Assembly (NCBI GenBank): GCA_945949385.1
Contig: CAMFEL010000072.1
Location: forward strand, 1-10,258
Direction of reading: 5' to 3'
DNA length: 10,258 bases
From: an uncultured Clostridia bacterium
GTDB lineage: Bacteria > Bacillota > Clostridia > Oscillospirales > CAG-272
Positions 1-5,196 of the stretch are shown here, piece by piece. The position numbers were made by a program, and so were the translations under genes. The notes beneath the pieces are model-generated. The model saw nothing but the letters and a program-made list of their open reading frames with translations, was not told where the DNA came from and made no database searches. Each line of letters begins with the position of its first letter. Within the stretch, counting starts at the first letter, position 1.

Positions 1-11
1 CTTTCACTTCT

Positions 12-869
12 CTATCCGCCGCTGTCGGTGAGAATAAGATAGGAGCGTGCCAGAAGATTGTGAAATTCAAAAACCTCCATGGGCTTTACGAGCCGCACCC
101 TGTCCGCGTCGCCGAAAGCCTCTTCGGCGGCGCTTGCCACTGCGGGATTGAGATGAACGGGATATACCACCTTAACATCGGAGTGCTTTTCGCAAATGCG
201 GCGTATTGCCCTGAACATACCGCGCATGGCGTCTCCGATATTTTCCCTGCGGTGTGCGGTCAGCACAATAAGGCGGCTGCCCTTTGCCCATTCGGTAATC
301 TCATCGGCATAATCGTCGCGAACGGTAAGCTTCATGGCGTCAATGGCGGTGTTGCCCGTAACATATATCGTTGACGGATCTTTGCCCTCGTTTACGAGAT
401 TTTGTTTGCTGTTTTCCGTAGGGGCGAAATTCATATCTGCTACCGTGCCGATAAACTGACGGTTGATCTCCTCGGGATAGGGGGAGTACTTGTTGTAGGT
501 GCGCAGTCCCGCCTCCACATGTCCCACGGGGACTTTGTTGTAAAAGGCGGAAAGAGCTGCCGCAAAGGCGGTGGAGGTATCTCCGTGCACCAGAACTATA
601 TCCGGCGCCACCTCCGCGATAACCCGGTTCATACCCTCCAGCACCCGCACGGTTATATCGCTGAGGGTCTGCCCCTGACGCATAATGTTAAGGTCATAGT
701 CCGGTTTTATGTCAAAGGCCTCAAGCACTTGATCCAGCATCTGACGGTGCTGACCGGTGACGCAGACAACGCTGTCAATTTCGCTTCTTTTTTCAAGCTC
801 CTTTACAAGAGGAGCCATTTTTATTGTTTCCGGTCTGGTGCCGAAAACGGATAAAACTTTTACAGCCAT
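12..869 (-). CDS. wecB: UDP-N-acetylglucosamine 2-epimerase (non-hydrolysing), C-terminus missing
   Basis: This family interconverts UDP-GlcNAc and UDP-ManNAc in the cytoplasm, supplying ManNAc units for surface glycans or teichoic-acid linkage. The 285 visible residues start MAVKVLSVFGTRPE, the family N-terminus with the GTRPE nucleotide-binding motif. Expected catalytic residues are present: Asp97 in HGDT, Glu119 in HVEAGLRT, the PEE pair at 132-134 and His206 in LTAHRRENIG. The ATG at 869 is chosen because family homology begins there and GAAAGG lies about 8 bases upstream; an in-frame extension to 944 has no homology and overlaps the leader. The frame ends at a TAG (12-14) directly after LTDSGG, where relatives normally continue IQEE for roughly 80-100 more residues. 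The cause may be a real truncation, a frameshift, or an error at a contig edge; the rest would lie outside the window. Family identity is very secure, intactness is not. Confidence 0.93.
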   Translation of the reverse strand: MAVKVLSVFGTRPETIKMAPLVKELEKRSEIDSVVCVTGQHRQMLDQVLEAFDIKPDYDLNIMRQGQTLSDITVRVLEGMNRVIAEVAPDIVLVHGDTSTAFAAALSAFYNKVPVGHVEAGLRTYNKYSPYPEEINRQFIGTVADMNFAPTENSKQNLVNEGKDPSTIYVTGNTAIDAMKLTVRDDYADEITEWAKGSRLIVLTAHRRENIGDAMRGMFRAIRRICEKHSDVKVVYPVHLNPAVASAAEEAFGDADRVRLVKPMEVFEFHNLLARSYLILTDSGG

Positions 870-890
870 AATAAAGCCTTTCTGTGTGTG

Positions 891-918
891 CCTGTCCCGC
901 AAGAAGCGGGAGTACAGG
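891..918 (-). other. Leader hairpin upstream of wecB
   Basis: An imperfect inverted repeat lies in the roughly 105-base leader between the wecB promoter and its ATG. The arms are CCTGT+CCCGC and GCGGG+ACAGG, with a 5-base loop and a 3-base bulge (911-913). No T-run follows it on the minus strand, so it does not look like an attenuator. It sits about 20 bases before the start codon, just upstream of the ribosome site, and could affect mRNA stability or initiation. That role is inference. Confidence 0.45.
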
Positions 919-981
919 CGCGTTCGGAAGCTTTCACGCCGCAAAACGGCATAGTTTTCGTATTTTATATATACTTAATCA

Positions 982-1010
982 AGTATACTACATTTTATGG
1001 AATTTGTCAA
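982..1010 (-). promoter_or_regulatory. Sigma-A type promoter for wecB
   Basis: Read on the minus strand, a perfect -35 box TTGACA (1010-1005) is followed by a 17-base spacer and the -10 box TATACT (987-982), one mismatch from TATAAT. The surroundings are AT-rich. Transcription would start near 975, giving a leader of about 105 bases before the wecB ATG. The promoter lies immediately downstream of the terminator of the preceding gene, so wecB is probably its own transcription unit. Confidence 0.85.
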
Positions 1011-1030
1011 TCGCCGAGCCCTTCTTCGAC

Positions 1031-1068
1031 ATAAAAAGAACCGCCGTACGGAAATTTTCCGTACGGCG
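1031..1068 (-). terminator. Intrinsic terminator after the GH109-like gene
   Basis: A perfect 10-bp stem (CGCCGTACGG at 1042-1051 with its complement at 1059-1068) encloses a 7-base AT loop. On the minus strand it is followed by GTTCTTTTTAT. It starts 48 bases past the stop codon of the GH109-like gene and ends that transcript just before the wecB promoter. Confidence 0.88.
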
Positions 1069-1116
1069 TCAAACCTTGCCCGTGTGGGGGCATTTGATGA
1101 ACTTGGCAGCTCCGAT

Positions 1117-2358
1117 TTATTCGGGCAGCTTATCCAGCCTGAATCTGAGGTCGGGCATATCCGTCCTGTTCATCCACTTGCCTCTGGTAAAATCGGGTAT
1201 GTACTGCGGAGCGCTGCCCAGAGCGATGGACTGCTCGCTGAGAGCGGTGATAGCCATCCAGGAAGCGGCGTCGTAAACGTCGATAGGCGTCTGTGTCCCG
1301 GCGCGCACAGCCTCAAGGAATGCGCTGAACACCAGATAGTCCATGCCGCCGTGTCCGCCGTGAGCTTCGTAGTTCTGCCACAGAGGATGAGCGTTTTCCT
1401 TTTCGTACTGCGCGGCGGTGCCCCACATTTCATGGGGACGCCACTCCTTTTCGTTGTCCTTTCCGTCCACAAACAGAGCGTCCGTGTCCTCCCAGTAGGA
1501 GGCTTTTGTACCGCGTACCGTAAAGCGGCGGCTGTACGCTCTGGGCAGAGTTGTGTCGAGGGTCAGGGTAATAAGCTCGCCGTTATAGCAGCGGATAACG
1601 GTCTTGATCACGTCTCCCTGACAAAACTCAACATTTGCCAGCTTGTCGTCGGCGCCTCTGTTTTCGACTATGTAAGGATGAAGTCCCTTTGCACAGCTTG
1701 CGGTGGAGGTAAGGGACAGCATACGGTTGCCGTTGTTTATGTTCAGCACCTTGCAGATGGGGCCCAGCTCATGAGTGGGATAGTTGTCGCAGTTGCGGTG
1801 TGTATAGTTGCGCAGACGGTAGTGACGGTTTTCCTCTCCGTAGGAAACCTCGTGACGCAGATCGTGGCAATAGCCGCCCTCGCAGGCGGAAATCTCGCCG
1901 AACAGACCGCGCTTTACCATGCTGAGCACCATAAGCTCGCGGTTTCCGTAGCAGCAGTTTTCCAGTATCATGCAGGGCATTCCCGTTTCCTCCGAGGTGT
2001 TGACGAGACGCCAGCAGTCGTCGATGGAGTAAGCTCCGCCGACCTCCATGCCCACATATTTTCCCGCCTTCATGGCGTCGATCGCAATGGGAATATGGTA
2101 TTCCCAAGCACACATGATTATAATGGCGTCAGCGTCCGTTTTGTCGATAACCTCTTTGTAATCCGTGGTGCAGAGGGGACGGACACCGGTTGCCTCTTCG
2201 ATTTTGTCGGCAGCGGCAGCGGCGCGGTCTTCATACAGATCGCATACACCGCAAAGCTCCACGCCCTCATCCTTTGCCATGGGCAGCAGCACATCCCTCA
2301 GAAGATCGCTTCCGCGGGCTCCGAAGCCGATAAGTCCGAATTTAACTTTTTCTTTCAT
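1117..2358 (-). CDS. Gfo/Idh/MocA-fold protein, GH109-like (NAD-dependent glycosidase/oxidoreductase)
   Basis: This 413-residue protein has an N-terminal Rossmann dinucleotide fold (GLIGFGARGS at 8-17) and the C-terminal substrate domain of the Gfo/Idh/MocA family. Several stretches match the GH109 glycosidase branch from memory: ENCCYG (133-138), GGYCHDL (161-167), NYPTHELGP (192-200), PRAYSR (272-277) and GGHGGMDY (334-341). Glu133 and Tyr163 are spaced as the Glu and Tyr described as important in the Elizabethkingia enzyme, and Tyr193/His196 match its Tyr/His pair. GH109 enzymes use bound NAD to cleave alpha-N-acetylgalactosaminides by a redox mechanism. There is no signal peptide, so a cytoplasmic role on an imported sugar is likely; the true substrate cannot be read. 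The ATG at 2358 has AAGGA 7 bases upstream and starts at the fold; an in-frame extension upstream is not family-like. No clear promoter is seen in the 88-base gap after rodA, so co-transcription is possible. It could also be a plain dehydrogenase. Confidence 0.85.
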   Translation of the reverse strand: MKEKVKFGLIGFGARGSDLLRDVLLPMAKDEGVELCGVCDLYEDRAAAAADKIEEATGVRPLCTTDYKEVIDKTDADAIIIMCAWEYHIPIAIDAMKAGKYVGMEVGGAYSIDDCWRLVNTSEETGMPCMILENCCYGNRELMVLSMVKRGLFGEISACEGGYCHDLRHEVSYGEENRHYRLRNYTHRNCDNYPTHELGPICKVLNINNGNRMLSLTSTASCAKGLHPYIVENRGADDKLANVEFCQGDVIKTVIRCYNGELITLTLDTTLPRAYSRRFTVRGTKASYWEDTDALFVDGKDNEKEWRPHEMWGTAAQYEKENAHPLWQNYEAHGGHGGMDYLVFSAFLEAVRAGTQTPIDVYDAASWMAITALSEQSIALGSAPQYIPDFTRGKWMNRTDMPDLRFRLDKLPE

Positions 2359-2446
2359 AACCTGATCCTTTGCTGATTTATAAATTACGCCGTCAAAGCC
2401 GCCTGAAACGGTATGACTCCGCTTTGCGGCGCAGATTTTCGTTTGA

Positions 2447-3571
2447 CTAAGCCTTTTCCCGTTCAAAGAAATATTTTTTGTTGTGGCTTTTTATGCTCTG
2501 CACCAGCCCCACCAAAAGATACATGGACAGCATGGAAGAGCCGCCGTAGCTCATAAAGGGCAGAGTAATGCCTATAACCGGCAGCATTGCAAGACACATA
2601 CCTATATTTTCAAGAGTTTGCGCAATAAACACCGCCGCCACACCTGCGCACATATAGGCGCCGTAATCTTTCCTTGCCACTCTCGCTATCCACAAAAGCC
2701 GGAATACCATAATACTCATAAGCACTATGTAGGTAAAGCAGCCGAAAAAGCCGAACTTTTCCGCAAGGATGGCGAAAATGAAATCGGTGTAGCCGAAAGG
2801 AATACTGGTATACTGCGTACCTCCCCGCCATCCCGACCCGAGAAAGCCTCCTGCGGCAATGGCGGCGCGGCTCCTGAGAGCCTGAAAGCCAATATACTGC
2901 GGGTCGCCCTCGGGCCAGAAGCCGTATATTATCCTGTCCTGCTGCTTTGTGCTCAGCATCTCCCACAAAAGGGGAGAGGCCAGCACCACAACGGCGGCAA
3001 CCGCAATAAAATACCATATGGACAGCCCGCCCACCAGCAGCATAACGGCAATGACGAAAAAGTACACCAAAGCCGAGCCCAGGTCTCCCGTCAGCAGAAT
3101 AAGCCCGCAGATAACCCCTGCGTGAACGGCAAGCGCCAGTACATTTTTAATTTTGTTTATCTCACCCTGAACCCGCTTTATATGGTGAGAAAAAGTGATA
3201 ATAACCAGAAACTTGCAGTATTCCGAGGGCTGAATATCAAAGGGAATGCCCGGTATACGCAGCCAGTTTTTGTTTCCCTTTTCGCCCTCGCCGAAAAGCA
3301 CCACGGCTATCATCAGCACCACGGCAAGAGCGTAAAACCACTTGCTGTACTTGCTGACGATTTTGTCGTAGTCCAGAAAGGCGATAATAAGCATGGCGCA
3401 GATTCCGAGAACGGAGGCAAGAGCCTGCACGGTCACATACCGCGTGCCCAGCTCATTTGCGGCTCCGGCAAGGGTAATGAGAGACAGCGCGGTCATACCC
3501 AGAGCGCAGAAGAGGACGACAAAATCCAGCCTGCGGAATTTTTCCTTAAAGCTTACGGAAAACTCTTTCAA
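2447..3571 (-). CDS. rodA: SEDS-family peptidoglycan glycosyltransferase, RodA type
   Basis: A polytopic membrane protein of 374 residues, the usual RodA/FtsW size, with about ten hydrophobic segments. SEDS proteins polymerise lipid II into glycan strands with a class B penicillin-binding protein; RodA serves side-wall elongation. Family signatures, numbered from the TTG at 3571: NKNWLRIP then IQPSEYCK (about 100-120), GFQALRSRAAIAAGG (about 228-242), GSGWRGGTQ (245-253), TDFIFAILAEKFGFFG with the predicted catalytic Asp263, and GITLPFMSYGGSSM near the C-terminus. The residue before TDF is Tyr, where many relatives have His. RodA is preferred over FtsW because of the WRGGTQ motif, the short tails and the absence of division genes nearby, but this is not decisive. 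The start is TTG at 3571, set by AGGAGG at 3587-3582; a TTG at 3592 would put that site inside the gene. No promoter is evident in the 118-base gap after proS. Confidence 0.9.
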   Translation of the reverse strand: MKEFSVSFKEKFRRLDFVVLFCALGMTALSLITLAGAANELGTRYVTVQALASVLGICAMLIIAFLDYDKIVSKYSKWFYALAVVLMIAVVLFGEGEKGNKNWLRIPGIPFDIQPSEYCKFLVIITFSHHIKRVQGEINKIKNVLALAVHAGVICGLILLTGDLGSALVYFFVIAVMLLVGGLSIWYFIAVAAVVVLASPLLWEMLSTKQQDRIIYGFWPEGDPQYIGFQALRSRAAIAAGGFLGSGWRGGTQYTSIPFGYTDFIFAILAEKFGFFGCFTYIVLMSIMVFRLLWIARVARKDYGAYMCAGVAAVFIAQTLENIGMCLAMLPVIGITLPFMSYGGSSMLSMYLLVGLVQSIKSHNKKYFFEREKA

Positions 3572-3581
3572 GCTTTTGCGG

Positions 3582-3587
3582 CCTCCT
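3582..3587 (-). promoter_or_regulatory. Shine-Dalgarno site that sets the rodA start
   Basis: A full AGGAGG on the minus strand lies 10 bases ahead of the TTG at 3571-3569. No ATG is available before the first membrane segment, so this site argues for the TTG as the true start rather than the TTG at 3592, which lies upstream of the site. Confidence 0.65.
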
Positions 3588-3600
3588 CTCAAAAGGGATT

Positions 3601-3658
3601 TTCAAAAAGGGAGCCGCCGCCCGGGGTTCTGAGCCGCGCCTCTTTTCGGCGCGTCAGA
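3601..3658 (-). other. GC-rich hairpin between proS and rodA
   Basis: CGCGCC (3635-3640) pairs with GGCGCG (3648-3653), extended by TCTGA (3628-3632) with TCAGA (3654-3658) around a 2-base bulge. On the minus strand a CCCTTTTTGAAAA run follows, but only some 15 bases beyond the stem, so this is not a classical terminator. It may be a weak or partial terminator, or a processing site between proS and rodA. Confidence 0.4.
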
Positions 3659-3689
3659 GTCTCTGCGGCACGGCGGCGTGCGGCGTGAT

Positions 3690-5129
3690 TTAATATGCTA
3701 TAGCCCAGCAAACCATATGCTTTGCTGGCTTCCCGCAGCATACGCATTTGTCGGAAATATGCTTCTGCTCAAAGGGAATACAGCGGCTTCCCACGCCTGT
3801 CTCGGCCTTAACGCGATCCTCGCATTCCTCGTCTCCGCACCACATAGCCATAACGAGACCGTCGCCGCCATTCTTAATTGAGTCGCGAATCTCGTCAAGA
3901 GTAGTACAATCGTAGGTGCGGCGCTGCCTGTTTTCAAGAGCCTTTTCGTACATACCGTCGCGGATCTCATCAAGGCGGCGCGCAACTGTTTCTTCGATAT
4001 TTTCAAGGGACTCGAAATTCTTTTCCCTGTTGTAGCGCTTAACGCTTACGCACTTGCCCTCGGCAATATCGCGGGGACCTATCTCAATGCGCAGAGGCAC
4101 ACCCTTCATTTCGTATTCGGAGAACTTCCAGCCGGGGCTGTTATCGCTTGCGTCCACCTTTACTCTGAAACGGGAGCGCAGCCTGTCGGCAAGGGCGTTT
4201 GCGGCTTCAAGCACGCCCTCCTTGTGCTGCTGCACGGGAATGATCACAACCTGAACGGGAGCGACGGCGGGGGGCAGAACCAGACCGTTGTTGTCTGCGT
4301 GGGTCATAATGATACCGCCAATCATACGGGTGGTAACGCCCCAGGAGGTCTGATGGGGGTACTTCAGCTTGTTATCGCGGTCGGTGTACTTAATGTCAAA
4401 GGCTTTGGCAAAGCCGTCACCGAAATAGTGGGAGGTGCCGGCCTGAAGTGCCTTGCCGTCATGCATAAGAGCCTCGATTGCATAAGTAGCCTCGGCACCC
4501 GCAAACTTGTCGCTTTCCGTCTTGCGTCCTTTTATAACAGGGATTGCGAGATCCTTTTCGTGGAAGTCAGCGTATATATTCAGCATACGGATGGTTTCTT
4601 CCTCGGCCTCTTCGGCGGTGGCGTGCATGGTGTGACCCTCCTGCCAGAGAAATTCTCTGCTTCTCAGGAAAGGACGGGTAGTTTTTTCCCAGCGCACCAC
4701 GGAGCACCACTGATTGTACAGCTTGGGAAGATCGCGGTAGGATTTGATAATGTTGGCGTAATGCTCGCAGAAAAGAGTTTCGGAGGTGGGGCGTACGCAA
4801 AGACGCTCCTGAAGGGGCTCACTGCCGCCGTGAGTGACCCACGCCACCTCGGGAGCAAAGCCCTCCACATGCTCCTTTTCCTTGTTCAGAAGGCTTTCGG
4901 GAATAAACATGGGCATATACACATTTTCATGACCGGTCTCCTTAAAGCGACCGTCAAGATTTTTCTGTATAAGCTCCCATATAGCGTAGCCGTAGGGGCG
5001 GATTATCATGCAGCCCTTTACGCTTGAATAATCGATGAGATCCGCTTTTTTGCAAATATCGGTATACCATTTTGCAAAGTCCTCGTCCATGGAGGTTATC
5101 TGATCTACCATTTTTTTATCGTTTGCCAT
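3690..5129 (-). CDS. proS: Prolyl-tRNA synthetase, archaeal/eukaryotic-type
   Basis: This class II aminoacyl-tRNA synthetase charges tRNA-Pro with proline in the cytosol. At 479 residues it is the short form without the large insertion editing domain of most bacterial enzymes. Visible signatures, numbered from the ATG, are RPYGYAIWE (44-52), RPTSETLFC (113-121), the motif 2 region RPFLRSREFLWQEGHT (152-167), GTSHYFG (231-237), and the motif 3 region TRMIGG with HADNNGLVLPP (267-287). An anticodon-binding domain follows, then a C-terminal cysteine region (CGDEEC and CVCCGKPAKHMVC) typical of the zinc-binding extension, and a terminal Tyr as in relatives. The ATG at 5129 has TTGGAG ending 6 bases upstream; a TTG at 5141 overlaps that site and is less likely. 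It has its own promoter immediately behind pcrA. Many anaerobic Firmicutes carry this type. Confidence 0.96.
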   Translation of the reverse strand: MANDKKMVDQITSMDEDFAKWYTDICKKADLIDYSSVKGCMIIRPYGYAIWELIQKNLDGRFKETGHENVYMPMFIPESLLNKEKEHVEGFAPEVAWVTHGGSEPLQERLCVRPTSETLFCEHYANIIKSYRDLPKLYNQWCSVVRWEKTTRPFLRSREFLWQEGHTMHATAEEAEEETIRMLNIYADFHEKDLAIPVIKGRKTESDKFAGAEATYAIEALMHDGKALQAGTSHYFGDGFAKAFDIKYTDRDNKLKYPHQTSWGVTTRMIGGIIMTHADNNGLVLPPAVAPVQVVIIPVQQHKEGVLEAANALADRLRSRFRVKVDASDNSPGWKFSEYEMKGVPLRIEIGPRDIAEGKCVSVKRYNREKNFESLENIEETVARRLDEIRDGMYEKALENRQRRTYDCTTLDEIRDSIKNGGDGLVMAMWCGDEECEDRVKAETGVGSRCIPFEQKHISDKCVCCGKPAKHMVCWAIAY

Positions 5130-5167
5130 ACTGTTCTCCAAAGTAATAATTATTGTCGTTAACCTAC

Positions 5168-5196
5168 ATTTTACAACACATACGGGGCTTTGTCAA
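5168..5196 (-). promoter_or_regulatory. Sigma-A type promoter for proS, overlapping the pcrA stop codon
   Basis: On the minus strand a perfect TTGACA (5196-5191) is followed by 17 bases and TAAAAT (5173-5168). The TGA inside the -35 box is the stop codon of pcrA (5195-5193). Transcription would start near 5160, about 30 bases before the proS ATG. No terminator is seen between the two genes, so read-through from pcrA is likely as well. Confidence 0.82.

Noticed and set aside
870..944. N-terminal extension of wecB by 25 residues
   Set aside because: The added Arg-rich sequence is not family-like and includes the leader hairpin; the ATG at 869 has a proper ribosome site.
870..981. Riboswitch in the wecB leader
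   Set aside because: Only one simple hairpin is visible, no conserved aptamer sequence was recognised and no terminator/antiterminator pair is present.
997..2376. Long plus-strand open frame (459 codons) opposite the GH109-like gene
   Set aside because: It lies antisense to a clear family member, has no ribosome site or recognisable domain, and arises because TTA/CTA/TCA codons are rare in these genes.
2483..3688. Plus-strand open frame (401 codons) opposite rodA
   Set aside because: Antisense shadow of a certain membrane-protein gene; its composition is rich in His/Gln/Lys with no family pattern.
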